A stretch of DNA of 64,000 nt from Melitaea cinxia (GCF_905220565.1 NC_059399.1:15244501-15308500), one strand, 5' to 3'; positions 23,770-36,000 are shown, counted from the first letter of the stretch. Notes: a model not told the origin generated them from the sequence alone. Made by a program: numbers and translations.

Positions 23770-24420
23770 GCTTATTTTCACCTGATTGTTTTGTATAAAA
23801 AGCGCGGGAGTTTAAAAAAAGTGGTTGAATTATTAAAAACGTTAAATTACATATGTTTTCCACAATGGGCACAAACATTATCCTTAATTAATTATAGCGT
23901 AATAAATCATAAGCAATAGTGTTGAGATTGACGTAACAGGAAACCCTGTGTCACGACATGAAGGTGTTTGTGAACTTGGACCCTTTTATCTGTTTATCGT
24001 TTCTGTTTTTTGTTGATACAGATTTCTGTTCTTTTTTAGGGCTCTTTAATTATTAAAAATTATATAAAACTTAAACGAATAAAAGAATCTTAACAGTAAT
24101 ATTTTAAGCTTGAAACAAAATTTACGAAACTAATTATTATATTTTAAGCACCTTTTAAGATAATCAATTATTGAGAGAGTCATTAAAACATTTACTTACA
24201 ACGGCGGGGCTTAGCAACAGTTTGTATCTGGAATTTAATTAAAATGTTAATTTTATAAACGTAAATATTTTATTTAAATGCTATTATATAAGTTGTTGTT
24301 TCTGAACTGTAGTAATAGAGAAAGAAAGAGGATTATACCCAACAATGGGATATTACAAACTGCATCAAGAACATGCACTAAAACACATACATACATATAT
24401 AAATATCCATGTGTGTATGT

Positions 24421-24479
<59 letters not shown>

Positions 24480-24594
24480 ATGTGTGTGTTCATGTAGATA
24501 TGCATATAAGCACTTACATAATACACATACCTATACAAACTCATGTTATGAGTAGTTTAAGTGTATGTTTCCCCGAAGGGTTGAATCACTACAT
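23770..24594. other. AT-rich DNA with a SINE A tail and a TA microsatellite
   Basis: GAGGATTATACCCAACAATG, then GGATATTACAAACTGCATCA (24330-24370), is a decayed family A SINE tail. A pure TA run occupies about 24425-24475 and is followed by TGTG-rich sequence. The rest is AT-rich with nothing assignable. Confidence 0.5.
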
Positions 24595-24775
24595 GGTATA
24601 AAACAAAGTCGCTTTCTCTGTCCCTATGTATGCTTAAATCTTTAAAACTACGCAACGGATTTTGATGCGGTTCTTTTTAATACATAGAGTGATTGAAGAG
24701 GAAGGATAATATAATAGAGGAATACTGGTAGTTTTTGCAACCGTGCAAAGCCGGGGCGGGTCGCTAGTTATATTA
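24595..24775 (+). repeat. Dispersed element with GGGGCGGGTCGCTAGTT 3' end
   Basis: The order is AACAAAGTCGCTTTCTCTGT, AAACTACGCAACGGATTTTG, AGTGATTGAAGAGGAAGG and GCAAAGCCGGGGCGGGTCGC. I know this string as a frequent insect repeat, usually with CCGTGCGAAGCCGGGGCGGG. It abuts the next element directly. The related head ACCCGCCCCGGCTTCGCACG is at 58752. Confidence 0.6.
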
Positions 24776-24957
24776 TACTAGCTGACCCCGCAAACATTGT
24801 TATGTCATATATGTTATTAACACCCTTAATCCCCCCCCCCTTATAACTTAGGGGTATGAAAAATATGCCCACAAAATTTTATTAAAATCGGTCGAGCCGT
24901 TTCGGAGGAGTTCAATGTTTAACATCATGACACGTGAATTTTATATATTAGATTTAG
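24776..24957 (+). repeat. CTAGCTGACCCCGCAAAC element, copy 1
   Basis: CTAGCTGACCCCGCAAACAT, a C tract at about 24829-24840, ACTTAGGGGTATGAAAAATA, AAAATCGGTCGAGCCGTTTC and GGAGGAGTTCAATG. A second copy lies at 63405-63602. The two share the same block order but differ internally by an indel of about 35 bp. Confidence 0.65.
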
Positions 24958-25184
24958 CACACATACATAGAATATATATAGCACGTTACTTTGCTATGAT
25001 TCTTTTCTATGTAGTATTTCAGTCCTGAAATACAACTTAATTGATATTTAAAAAAATCATAATTTTTAATTGGACTTATAATGCATTGAAAAGTCAATAA
25101 CAAACTAAATACGGATATTAGAAACCTCCTATTTCAAATAGCACTAAATATTTTTTTATTACAGTAGCACAAAATTGTATCAAA

Positions 25185-25445
25185 ATCTATAATATAAAAA
25201 TGAGTCGCTGAATGTGTTGCTAAGCGCAAAACTCGAGAACGGTTGGACCGATTTCGCTAATTCTTTTTTTAAAATATTCCTTAAAGTACGAGGATGGTTC
25301 TTACGGAGAGAAAAATTCTAAAAAAAAAAATTTAATTTTCTGAAAAAGTCTAAAAACAACACTTTTCTATACTCCCATACAAAAGATTTGTGATCATACT
25401 TAAAAGTCACTGTTAGGCGATACGAAGTTCGCCGGATCAGCTAGT
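25185..25445 (+). repeat. Dispersed element ending GTTCGCCGGATCAGCTAGTT
   Basis: ATAATATAAAAATGAGTCGC, TGTTGCTAAGCGCAAAACTC, GGTTGGACCGATTTCGCTAA and GTTAGGCGATACGAAGTTCG form a unit I recognise from many insect genomes. It is non-coding and its class is unresolved. Confidence 0.55.
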
Positions 25446-25544
25446 TTGATATATAACTTGCATAAAAAAAATCAGTTTAAAGTTTTACTCTTCTGTATGG
25501 TTACGGCAGTAAAGAATATCTTAACACAGTTCCACTACCATTTT

Positions 25545-25745
25545 GAAACTCAAAAAGCCGACCGATGGCGGGATAACCATTAAACTGCTGGCTTTGAAAT
25601 ACACAGGCCAAAGGCGGGCAGCAACGTCTTCGGTGCGACAAAGCCAGCCCTGCGGTCACCAACCCGCCTGCCCAGAGTGGTGACTATGGGCAAAATGGCG
25701 CGAACTTGTGGAGGCCTATGTCTAGAAGTGGACTGCGATAGTCTG
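25545..25745 (-). repeat. Dispersed repeat P, copy 1
   Basis: CCGACCGATGGCGGGATAAC, TTGAAATACACAGGCCAAAG, TCACCAACCCGCCTGCCCAG and TGTGGAGGCCTATGTCTAGA are the reverse complement of blocks at 32700-33055. It is much more GC-rich than its surroundings. It probably derives from a LINE or its tail; no frame is open. Confidence 0.6.
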
Positions 25746-25749
25746 AAGT

Positions 25750-26192
25750 GAAGTGAAGTAAAGATGGTAACCTCCTATTTTGATATTTGTATTTTGTCAA
25801 AAATATGTTTTTTTTTTGCATTCCTGACTCGAATAGTCGACAATAAAGTTCAAAATATTATTTCTTATAGTGTTTAAATTAAATTAATAATAAATTTCAA
25901 ATACCAAAAAATATAACTTACGATCGGGCAGTTTTTATAATTTGATATAGATAAGATATCCTCCATAAAATATAATGCAGATATAAAGGAAACCCAAACA
26001 TAATTTTACTCAGATCTAAACCCATTTAAAACACTTTATAGTTTAGATAACATTAAACAATTAAGAACAGAACTACAATGACACATACCACTTTAAAAAT
26101 AAGGTTGCAATTCGAGTGCTCAAAGTATTTTATCAATCGTGGCTTTAATCTAAGATAAGCTAAGTCTAACAAGTCCTTAACATATATGTTAC
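25750..26192. other. AT-rich DNA without recognised feature
   Basis: No repeat or coding signal was seen before the candidate exon. Confidence 0.4.
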
Positions 26193-26256
26193 CCTTCAAC
26201 TGCAAGACTGTTTGAACAAACGCTGCCTGGGGCTTGAGATCCGGCTGCTCCACCTG
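26193..26256 (-). other. Candidate internal coding exon (64 nt), function unknown
   Basis: On the minus strand ATACTCACAG precedes a GC3-rich open segment whose codons read QVEQPDLKPQAAFVQTVLQL and then K. It is followed by GTAAC after GAAGG. The sudden GC-rich codons inside AT-rich flanks and the AG/GT framing suggest a short internal exon, but the donor is weak (C at +5). On the plus strand the same stretch ends with a strong GTGAGT at 26259, so a plus-strand exon ending at 26258 is the alternative. I do not recognise the peptide. Confidence 0.3.
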
Positions 26257-26639
26257 CTGTGAGTATATGTCGATAAACTGCTTAAACTTTGCCTAAACTG
26301 ACACTCAATATAGAATCAGTTAGCAAAACGTATTCGGATTTTCTTTCAAAGATAAATGTGGCAATGAAATTGAAAATTAAGTATAAAGTTACCATACATC
26401 TGGACTCAAATAAGGTTTTCAATATTGCATTTTAATCTTTTTCAAACTGAGCTATCTTAATCTCGAATAGACGTTAATAAATTAAGAGTATAAGTTTCGT
26501 CAAATGTCGATATATATTGTTTCTCAAACTCTTGACAAATAAAATTTACTAAAGGATAGATTAGATAAGTATAAACAACTTTACACAATATTTTTTGGTC
26601 ATAACAATATATTTTAATGTAGTCCTTTTGCCATATGAA

Positions 26640-26930
26640 AATGTTAGTAAAGTTTCGCTGTATATGCTAAAATCGCGTACAAACTTAGGAACACGACAAC
26701 ACTCAGTACGCAGCATATGTTCGACAACTTTGCTTGCAACTGCGTACCGCTAATTTCTGTGTTCAACGTGGGCGGTATTCGGTAAATTTTGATAAACGTT
26801 AGGTAACAGCATTGTTCGGGCAGACCAGAGAGGGGTGAACGGGTGGTAGCGCGAGAGTTAGTCGAGCCTGTAGCTGTAAATCAGTTCTATGAATTTGTGC
26901 ACGTACTCTTGTTAGAGTGAAATTGCGTTC
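26640..26930. promoter_or_regulatory. Less AT-rich, non-repetitive stretch; weak promoter candidate
   Basis: Contains TGCGTACCGCTAATTTC, AACGTGGGCGGTATTCGG, GGGGTGAACGGGTGGTAGCG, CGAGAGTTAGTCGAGCC and an initiator-like TCAGTT at about 26881. It matches no repeat family in the window. Without transcript data it is only a unique-looking stretch that might hold a 5' exon. Confidence 0.2.
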
Positions 26931-27004
26931 CTTTTCCTAATTTATTTCTATATATATATACACGAATCAGATATTCGGCTCTCGATAATACGTTTCAGCC
27001 TGTA

Positions 27005-27450
27005 CATCCACTCCAGGGAATAGGTCTCATGCTCAAGAGGCAGGGTCTCATAGAAGCAGGTCAGTCTCGTAGAAGCAGGATCGGAGCTTAATCCACCACG
27101 CTACTCCACTGCGAGTTTGTGGCTTAGAAACACTTTTTTTTATACACTTTATTATCTTCGTAAAAATGATAATTTGTACGAAGATAATTAAATCAATAAA
27201 AATAAAAATGATCATTTTTACGAAGTAAAAAGTAGCAATGACTGAGAAAATTTAGATAAATTCCGTACTATGAGTAACGACCGCTATCAGGTGTCTATGT
27301 TGACAACCGGTACCGACTGCTTAACGAACTCTCCGATGTACGGTGAGTACACACAAGAACAGACAACCAGAACGGAAAGAATTATTTGTACAAATGAAAA
27401 TATTTATTCGGAGCGGAAATTTAACCCGCAATCACCGGTGTAGGAGCGAT
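27005..27450 (-). repeat. SINE family A interrupted by a hairpin-rich insertion
   Basis: The tail half at 27005-27130 (GAGCTTAATCCACCACGCTA, then CTCCACTGCG) and the head half at 27265-27450 (AACGACCGCTATCAGGTGTC ... GGAGCGGAAATTTAACCCGC) belong to one SINE on the minus strand. Between them lies AT-rich DNA with two nested inverted repeats. CTTCGTAAAAATGAT (27156-27170) pairs with 27211-27225, and ATTATCTTCGTA (27151-27162) pairs with TACGAAGATAAT (27178-27189). This looks like a small palindromic insertion. Confidence 0.65.
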
Positions 27451-27454
27451 GATA

Positions 27455-30400
27455 CACAAACCAAATTTTCGTAATCTTAAGAACGAAAATGACTTTTTTT
27501 TATGTGCGTGGGTTCGTGAACGGAAAGTAACATTTCATGATTCTAACATACGTTTCATGATTTCTAAGCGTGGTCCTATTTCTTAAATAGACCATTGATT
27601 AAGTTTTGTATTTAATTGAATAAGTACCCTATTTTATTTTCCACTGCTACAAACTTTAAATGGGTAAAGTCATCTTTACCCGGCTAATGCTTAAGAATCC
27701 CACTGCCCTACTGTAACTCTAATATGTATATATTCAACTTCAGCAAATTTGTAACTTCTACTACAGGTAAAAGTCAAATCAAAATCGAATTGTACAAACT
27801 AGCTGTAATAATTTATTAGCGCAAAGTAAAACCGTGAAAGATATTATAGTAAATAAAAATTGAGCTAAAACCCAATGACTATAAGTATGAATTTGATTAA
27901 GGTATTCAATTTTATGTGTACTCAAAAGGCGAATCCCATCAGATTTCTAACAGCGTGTGCGACGCACGAAATAAAAGTCAAAGTCTAATGTGATAGCGAG
28001 TTACTTTCGGTCCCGTTTATTTATTTATAACATTTTTTTTACGGTAGCAACTAAATTTCAAGATATCTACAGATTCAAATCCGAGCTGACAGTTTAAAGT
28101 ATTTAAGTGTATTATATTTTGATTGTAAATGAAAACGTGAAACCTAGGCGGAGAAATTCTGAAACAGGTGTGTCCATTAATCCATAGTTGAGTAGCGTTG
28201 CGGATTAAGTTTCAACCCTTTCAACCCTTCATAGGATAATGCCTCCCAAGATGTGGATAGTATAGAAGTAATTACAATGAAGAACAATATAATAATAATT
28301 TAGTTAGATTAAAAGTTTGCAATTTTCGTGAGTAATTCGTTTATGAAAATTATTTTGTTTAGTCATTAACTTTTTGTTAATCAATCACACTTTTGTCGCT
28401 TAATTTTTATTTATTTATAATTCTAGCTTTTTACTAAAAGAATACGAAGTACTTTATATAAACTTTCTTTAATTTTAACGAATTGATAATTATTATTGTA
28501 CCTCCAAATATTAAATAATTATTTGTGACGAAATGTGCGTGAAGCATACTTCCATAAATGAATAATTTCTCACCAGAAAAATCAACAAGTGTTCAACGGT
28601 GTAGTTCAAACATACCGATTGACGACACTTTCATATTTTTGATATCAGTTTGAACTATCACTACTACGAATCATTTCCCGACACTTCTTCGCTTTTGTAG
28701 GATTAGTTATTATTCTAGTCTGAAAAAACATTACTAACTTTTCACACAAAACGGATGTCCTTTATATCTTTGTCGAAATTTGCCTAGCGAAATGGCGATC
28801 ATTATCATGTGTTTGCGATAACATCCGAGACTGACAAATCCACTAGAGCAATAATCCCAAGACCTTGAAATTAATATTGATATAAGCACGTATATATATC
28901 TTCTAACAGGAAGTACACGCCATATACTCCAACCAACGTGGAATATACACACATGTAAACAAATATATACATAAATCGTATACATGTCTTTATATAGTCC
29001 GTTATAATATTTCGAATATTATAACTAAAATATAAGTTACTGGCTAACCTGGCAAACTTCGTACCCCTACATATTTTTCTTTATAACTACATCGACAATT
29101 TTAATTTTTTTTAAATAAAAACTTGTAAAGGTGATTTGACAAGGTTTGTCTCGATAATAACGAACCCGAAAAAAAAAAACAATTTAATGCAATCGTTTGA
29201 AAGCTATGCTCGTATGTACATTTTGAAAATCATTTATGTATACATATATAGATTATAATCATCAATCTTAAGAACTCGGCACACTACTTCAGATCAAACG
29301 TTCCGTTCAAAAGAATGCTCAACAATTGAGGCGTGAAAGATGCCAATTAAATTCAAAGATTAAAATTTTGCTGGTACTCCGATTCGATAATTTCAACTTG
29401 GACGCAAATTAAACGAGAATATCATTTTTGCTCGTATAATATACCGTTTTAAAAGAATACTATCCTGATAAAATTAGAAAGTGAGTTCAGGTTCATGATC
29501 TTTATGAAAAAATGATTATTTCTTTAATCTTTTGCTTATTTTGTGTTTAATCTTCAGTGTGATGTCACTTCAATCCTGGAATGTACAGTATGCATACGAC
29601 TCATATTATGCTGACCTGCATACTTTGTCTTCTGTACATAATGAAAAGGGTGGCAATTGCTCAAGAAGTAGCGGGTACAGCTTGTATAGAAGGAATGGGC
29701 TGCAAATTTGGGTATTTTCCATAGCAGATATTATTTTATGAAAAGATTTGAAACAGCATGTAAAAATTTCTCAACTAAGCCCAAGTATTTTGAATTCAAG
29801 AGAAGGACTATAGTTTAATTAGCTATTTAAGTGCAGATTTTGGATCATTCCTCACCAACGCAATTACCTTCATTTCATAAATCACTTTTATTGTATATCT
29901 GTGTGGTTGCGGTGTGAAAATTTTTGTCTTTGAATAATAACAACTTATGTACCGTTTAAAAAGAATTTTGTTTTTGGAAATTTTACTATTTTGTATATAT
30001 TTACAATTCATAACTTAAGAATTAAAAATTTACAGATAATCACGGTATAAATCATGTCCGCGAGGAATGGTACCAAGAATGCTGGCAGCGTTTCCTTGTT
30101 AAATCGCTATGCCAATTCTCTGAGCAAAAAATGTACAAGCCTTCTTGTCACCGGTGGAAGCAGACGAGGAAAAAAGAGAGTTTTAATTTAAGTAATAATA
30201 AATAAATAAATGTAAAGCGAATCAAAAGGTTAAACACCACGTCCCCTTTTAGTCAAAATGTCGATAATTTAGTATCAACCATTCCAATTATTTACAGTCG
30301 CATTTTTTCCATATTTTTTTTTAAATTTAATCTTAATCTCTGGTTAAAAATGTGACATTCCTTTGATAATTATTTGTTAAATGAAAAAAAATTTGTAGCA

Positions 30401-31390
30401 AACCTGTCAAAGGCTTAATTAACTTAGTTAAATGGCTTGAAAAAAGACAGCCGTAGGTTTGTAAAGAAAAAGAAACTCATTATATCAGATATTATTTAGG
30501 GATACATAAGGCAGATACAGCGACTAAGACTATTATGAATAAACACCTATTAAAAAGCAACAACAGTTCCATTGTCGTCAACACCTATTATCGTGGGTTA
30601 TTTTCCGTTTGAAGCGCATAATTAATTGTATTATCCAAACGTGTGTGTCTGGTTAAGTCTTTGACCTCGTTGGTTCTTCCACATTATTTCAGAAAATACG
30701 AAATTTTGTTGAATCCATTTGTAATCATAAACTCTTGATCAATATCGTATAATACTTGGTATGAAAATCATCCAAATATTAACCTTTGGCTTAAAAATCC
30801 CTTCTTTTATTTGTTCGATATTTTTTAAGTGCGGTAAAACCCAATTTGTTAAATACAAAGTTAACAAAAACCTTTTTTAAACCTAAATACGAGTTAAAAA
30901 AGAGGCTGTGGGTGACATTTTACGTAAATTAGTGGATTCATGTTTAAATATGAAGAATACTGTGGATCCTTCTAGCTTGGGGCCACGTGTAATTTGTAAG
31001 TCTCATTTGGTGATACCTCCGCCACAGCTAGAATTATGAGTAGCTGACCCTATATTTATTTATCTCTTTTTATTTATTTATTTAATTATTTGTTCTAAGT
31101 TTCTATCCAAAATTGACATATAAAGAAATGGTACAGAAAAACATGTACAAAAGCGACTTATCGCTTTTCAGACAGATCTCTTCCACATAATCCTTGGACA
31201 TAGGACACGGTATAGGAGCAGCACTTAAAAGTATACGAAAATTAAGAATTAAAAATAATAATAACAAACAATACCAAATAATTTATAAAACATTTAGTAC
31301 ATAGGACTAGATAGGACGAAATAAATATGTGACACAAATATACATACGCAGATATAAAAAACGATACCATAAACTTACAAAAAATTACTT
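27455..31390. other. Long AT-rich stretch with a few decayed repeats
   Basis: Decayed pieces: a SINE A tail at 28180-28265 (TTGAGTAGCGTTGCGGATTA), a GCTAACCTGGCAAACTTCGT head at 29043, and a repeat-like block GGAATGGTACCAAGAATGCT with GCAGCGTTTCCTTG at 30060-30180. At 29560-29741 a frame with an ATG and an upstream TTTAATCTTCAG acceptor-like site reads MSLQSWNVQYAYDSYYADLH and onwards to 29741. I do not recognise it and call no gene. Confidence 0.4.
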
Positions 31391-31620
31391 ACCCGTTGGC
31401 GCAGTTTGTAGTAGCCCTGCTTTCTATACCGCGGGTTGCGGGTTTGATTCCCGCCTGAGTCTGAGTGCAATATGTGTATTTATATGTATTATTTCTATGT
31501 AAATTTATCAAAAAAATATATTTAGCTATAACAGTCGGCTGTTACCTGTAACACAAGCATTAAGTTGCTTAACATAAGAACAGACGACCGTGTGTGTACG
31601 TTATAATAAAAAATAAATAA
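31391..31620 (+). repeat. tRNA-headed SINE, family C, full copy
   Basis: The head is CCCGTTGGCGCAGTTTGTAG with A-box-like TTGGCGCAGTTTG. The B box region is GCGGGTTTGATTCCCGCC. The body AATATGTGTATTTATATGTA leads to CAGTCGGCTGTTACCTGTAA and CACAAGCATTAAGTTGCTTA, then an A/T-rich tail with AATAAAAAATAAATAAAAAA. The decayed reverse copy is at 15370-15560. Confidence 0.8.
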
Positions 31621-31624
31621 AAAA

Positions 31625-32257
31625 TATTTATATGACAGTTCTCTAATAAGCAAAACATCCTTCAAATAAAAAGGTAATATAAGACGAAATGTACTCGAAG
31701 CGCCAAATCTCCTGGTAGGTAACAGGGTGACATCGTAATAAGTTTCCTGATTACGTCGTCTGTATCTTGCGAAATCCTCACGTATGGATATTCCCGAGTG
31801 TCACCATTATAGCAGATAATGTACCCCGCAACGCAGGAATATCTTTATTTTCAATTATTGCAATGCGAAAAAATTACCATTCTTAAGTTTACTCCTTGAA
31901 AATCGATTTTCATATAAGGCCCGCGACATGAAAAAAGTATGACGAGTAAAATATACTGAACGAATGACCTCGTTACGTTTCTCGTAACGCCACCTACCCC
32001 TATTGGGTTCCAATAGATGGCGTAACGATGTTTTCTAATAACGCCGATAGATGGCGTTATTTGATTCGTTTATTTACCTTTTGATATGGTATTAATCTTT
32101 TTCTTAGACTAGTAAGCCTTTTTTGTTCCTATTAAGACAGTCGATCTGAAGGAGTAAGCTCCAGTCGTACGTCGGAGCTGACACATATACTTTTTTTTTC
32201 TAGACATCATAAAGGAACAAAAAAATATATATGTACTTATATAGTAGATTTATTTAT
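31625..32257. other. Mixed DNA with a CGCCATCTAT-type repeat patch
   Basis: At 31970-32060, CGTTACGTTTCTCGTAACGC, then CAATAGATGGCGTAACGATG and GCCGATAGATGGCGTTATTT, form short inverted and direct repeats (GATGGCGTTA, TAACGCCA). This may be the end of a small DNA element. Nothing else is assignable. Confidence 0.35.
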
Positions 32258-32350
32258 TTAGGCAGGGCACAGTAGGAAATATCTTGCTCAAAATTGGAGC
32301 AGCCCGACAAGAGAGACAAACAAGAGATCACAAATAAAAAACACTGCCCT
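32258..32350 (+). repeat. L1 LINE-tail fragment, 3'-truncated
   Basis: GGCAGGGCACAGTAGGAAAT, CTTGCTCAAAATTGGAGCAG, GAGATCACAAATAAAAAACA. It is the beginning of the block set seen at 48126, broken off after the ACACTGCCCTCAAGAAC phrase. Confidence 0.6.
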
Positions 32351-32699
32351 CAAGAACTTTTAAAAATGTATTTTTTTTTTTCTCAGTCAGTAAGAGAAGA
32401 AAATAATACGCGTTGTTGTTGAAGCCCGCTAATTTCGTAACTTTTATAACTGATTATAAAATTCGAGTATGTCTTTGCGTGACTCGATCCTCTTAGAATC
32501 ACCTAAATATTCGCGTAGGTGATGTTTAAATTTACTATCTTCGTCTGTTTAAAAAAAATAGTTTCAAGTGACGAAATGAGAAAAGTACTTTCATTAAGAT
32601 TTGGTTTGGAGTAATTTAAGTCCAAGAAGATCGTTACAAGGAAGTAATTCCTAATACTTTTAAACCTTAGGTGTGCGAAAGCTCTAAACTGTTAAATTA

Positions 32700-33055
32700 T
32701 CATCATCATTACAGCCTATACCGTCCACTGCTGGACATAGGCCTCCACAAGTTTACGCCAAAAATAACGTAAACTCATGTGTTTTGCCCATAGTCACCAC
32801 GCTGGGCAGGCGGGTTGGTGACCGCAGTACTGGCTTGTCGCACCGAAGAACGCTGCTGCCCGTCTTCGGCCTGTGTATTTCAAAGCCAGCAGTTGGATGG
32901 TTATCCCGCCATCGGTCGGCTTTTTAAGTTCCAAGGTGGTAGCAGATTTTTAGTTCCAAGGTGCTGTGTGGCTACGGCACTAAAGAATTTAGCCACCCCC
33001 TCTCTTCCCGTGGGTGTCGTAAGAGGCGACTAAGGGATAACACAGTTCTGTTAAA
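32700..33055 (+). repeat. Dispersed repeat P, copy 2, longer
   Basis: CATTACAGCCTATACCGTCC, CTGGACATAGGCCTCCACAA, CACGCTGGGCAGGCGGGTTG, CATCGGTCGGCTTTTTAAGT, then CCACCCCCTCTCTTCCCGTG and TCGTAAGAGGCGACTAAGGG. The GC-rich body contrasts with its flanks. The TCCCGTGGGTGTCGTAAGAG phrase is familiar from lepidopteran LINE-derived repeats. A shorter reverse copy is at 25545. Confidence 0.65.
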
Positions 33056-33221
33056 TTATAATAGAAAACAAGTATTTTTTTTTGTGACGGAAACTCTTGT
33101 AATAAGTTACATAATGCATAAGAAAGTCTAGATTATGTAACTTCAACAAGCAGTAGAGCAACTAGACAGACTGGTCTCAAACTCTTTTTTACAAGGAAAA
33201 TAAATAAACGCTTCACTCAAC

Positions 33222-33385
33222 GGACCCCAGTAGGATTTTGACCTGTGGCGGGGGTCCGGAAACACACACACACAAACACAATACACAACCACACCCAGAC
33301 CACATGATATGATATATAATATACCATATGACGCGCAACAACCAGCGCTGTGATCGCTGCGCCAACTGCGTCAAAACTTTTTTCT
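33222..33385 (-). repeat. tRNA-headed SINE, family B, internally altered
   Basis: On the minus strand the head is GACGCAGTTGGCGCAGCGAT, then CACAGCGCTGGTTGTTGCG. The usual B-box segment is replaced by TATGGTATATTATATATCAT, after which TGTGGTCTGGGTGTGGTTGT and GTGTTTGTGTGTGTGTGTTT lead to TCCGGACCCCCGCCACAGG. It lacks an intact B box. Confidence 0.65.
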
Positions 33386-33914
33386 TTTTCCAAACGAAAG
33401 AAAATACAGCATAGCATAGATACAAAGCTAATTAATGAAACATAAAATAATTAAATATTATATGGAAAGCGAAATCCTCTTTGTTTCGTTTGCGCTCGTG
33501 TTGTTTTGACACATGTCATCTAATCAAGTCGAATACATTATATGATTTTTTTGTCACATTTTAAATTTGTAAGTATATCACATATTTACACAAAATTAGT
33601 ATTTAATACTTTATTGTGGACTATTGTTTTAAGTTGGCTTATTTAAAATAATTTTTATTTCATAATTTCAATTGTTAATATAGTCATATTGCAATTTATC
33701 TAATGTAATTTATCACCAACAACTTAAATATTTTTTTATGAAACTAACAATCTTAATATATTATGTACGCATCCAAGAGTTGTCAACCCATTTTGATCAT
33801 GTTTTTAAAACTTCAAAAAACAACAAAATAGAACATTATTGACAAAATTGAATTATTATTATTATTATATTTTCATCGCAATTTGCATAGCCACGTTCGA
33901 AAAATCTAAAAGAA

Positions 33915-34115
33915 TAAAAAATAAAACGAGTGTGCTTTAGACCACACGACTGAAGTAAAACTTACTAAACGTAACTCTCTCCCTTTCTGTCTTTACTAAC
34001 TTATATCTTCCTCCCAATTCCGTTCGCCACGCCCGATCACTATTCGAAACGCTGTGGTCACACATTCACCAGCTTACTCCTCAAATAAAGCGCGCGTAAA
34101 AAGTTTTCCTTCAAC
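33915..34115 (+). repeat. Dispersed repeat R, copy 2
   Basis: ACGAGTGTGCTTTAGACCAC, ACGACTGAAGTAAAACTTAC, CACATTCACCAGCTTACTCC and AAAGCGCGCGTAAAAAGTTT align in order with 7326-7560. Confidence 0.6.
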
Positions 34116-34119
34116 AAAC

Positions 34120-35559
34120 GCTATAATTTGAGTATTTACACTTTATTTTAATTTTTTTTAAACACTTAAGATAAATTAAATAAGTTAATACTACATTTCA
34201 AAGAAAGCTTCTACCGCATACACGTGCCAGTAACATGTTATTATTTACAAATATATCATGTTTTGTCACGAGATCTTTAATAACTAAAATGCTTACATAG
34301 AATGTATAAAACACTTCTTGCATTGGACGTCAGATTAGATAGATAAAAATTGATGTGGATCAAAACGCCTCAACTAGTTCAACAACAAACATGAAAATCT
34401 TCTAATATATATACATAATTTACTTCATATATACGTATTATATTTTTATAACCTAGTTTCTTTAAATTTTTGCTTTGTACGATAAAAAAAAAACTCAGCA
34501 AATTTATTATTGGTCGGGATAAAAAATTACGTAGAGCAAAAAAGACAAATTTGAAGCGATAGCGGGCAACAGCTGCCGCAACTATAAAACAGAAACTCGA
34601 ATCGAACTTTATAATAGGAAAATATTCTAAATTGTTTTCAATCCATCCACGCTCATATTTTCACATATATTAAAAACAATAAAAACATATGTATTTTTGA
34701 TTACAATCACACAGACAATAAATAATAAGCGAATACTTTTTAGGTTCGATTTACGCTTCGGGCACATTATTATGTTTATATAAATTCAAGCTGACCCGGC
34801 AAAATTTCTACCAATTCTTTTTTCATTAATAGGTATATCTATTTTTTACTAATTTTTATTAAAACAAACATCGTCCCAATAACAACAAACACAAAGAAAA
34901 AAGAATTATTCAATTTGACGCAGACAGATTAATTTTGATTTATTTAAATTTGTTTTTGGTCTGGTGCATTCCCTTGTTATCCGCATCATGCCTCGAAGAG
35001 CACGCAAAGCACATCAGACCTTGCTGTCATCAAAGACACATAAAAGAAACTAAGCTCCAAATCCCTACCTATATTTAGAAAAGGCAACAGTAATAATATA
35101 ATTATAATAATATGCAATAGTATTACAAATTCAGTTCATTTCAGTATCAAGAGTATACCGTTTTAGTTTCGTTGATCTGTAGTTGGCAATTATGATCATA
35201 ATGGGTTGTTTGGTAATCTACTCAATATATGTTTCTATCGTTGTGTGAATATCAAATGATTACTGTTAGACAATAACATTAGGCGATTTTAAGTCCATTT
35301 TTGTTCTGTAATCGGTCCCAAAGTAACAGTGTATACAGGTTTTTGTTGCTTGTTAGTTTATTCAAAAAAAAAAAAAACTGTAAATGAAGTGTCCTTTGCT
35401 AAGTAAAAAGATAGGAGGCTTAATCCGTTTTCCTGTTTAAATTATCTTTTCATTTAAATGAAAAATAAAAGTGAGGTTAAGTTTACATTTATTACGTTAG
35501 TAAATGAGAATGATAAAATAATAAATTCATAAAGAACACTGAACGTTTAATACACCCAT
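34120..35559. other. AT-rich DNA with decayed repeat pieces
   Basis: A head AAGCTGACCCGGCAAAATTT at 34788 and ATGCCTCGAAGAGCACGCAA at about 35008 (like the middle of SINE A) are relics. No gene is visible. Confidence 0.4.
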
Positions 35560-36000
35560 TTGTCTTAAACGCGACAAACATAACATCAAAACGATCTGCA
35601 AGGTCGTGAATAAATAAAATAATATCGAAATTGGCAATTCCACGCTCCGAACATCACGTGCCGTTTACAAAACAATCTCTTCATGTGAATAAAATATCGG
35701 GCAACGGTACACGGCTGAATAATCCGAGTCACTCAGCAAAGAAACAATATGAAAATCAGACAGAAAAAAAATTCAAAAAATCGCTCTGAAGGGGTTTCAT
35801 TTAACGTAAAGGGAAAAATAAGAACCGGTAATACCTTGCCGAGGCTTTCATAACAATGAAATTAATGTCCCAACCTCGGCGGGCCTAATTAGCCGCCACT
35901 ACTTTTGCATTACCATTTCATTTCATACAAAGGAAATTAAACGTTATTCGCTTCTACGTAAAGTCCTTTATACGCACGATAGTCGACATGCCATGATAGA
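35560..36000. promoter_or_regulatory. Candidate unique, possibly conserved non-coding stretch
   Basis: Matches no repeat in the window. It holds AAGAACCGGTAATACC, a GCCGAGG/CCTCGGC inverted pair around 35839-35880, CGGGCCTAATTAGCCGCC, and CATTACCATTTCATTTCATA. The homeodomain-type core TAATTA inside a palindromic GGCCTAATTAGCC is unusual here. A regulatory role is inference only. Confidence 0.2.

Noticed and set aside
24278..24601. 107-codon frame
   Set aside because: The frame runs through a (TA)n tract giving alternating Y and I; it is low complexity.
29560..29741. Mitochondrial insertion or a host exon
   Set aside because: The minus strand gives longer frames only if TGA is read as W, but the peptide does not match a mitochondrial protein that I can identify, and the plus-strand frame has no recognised domain.
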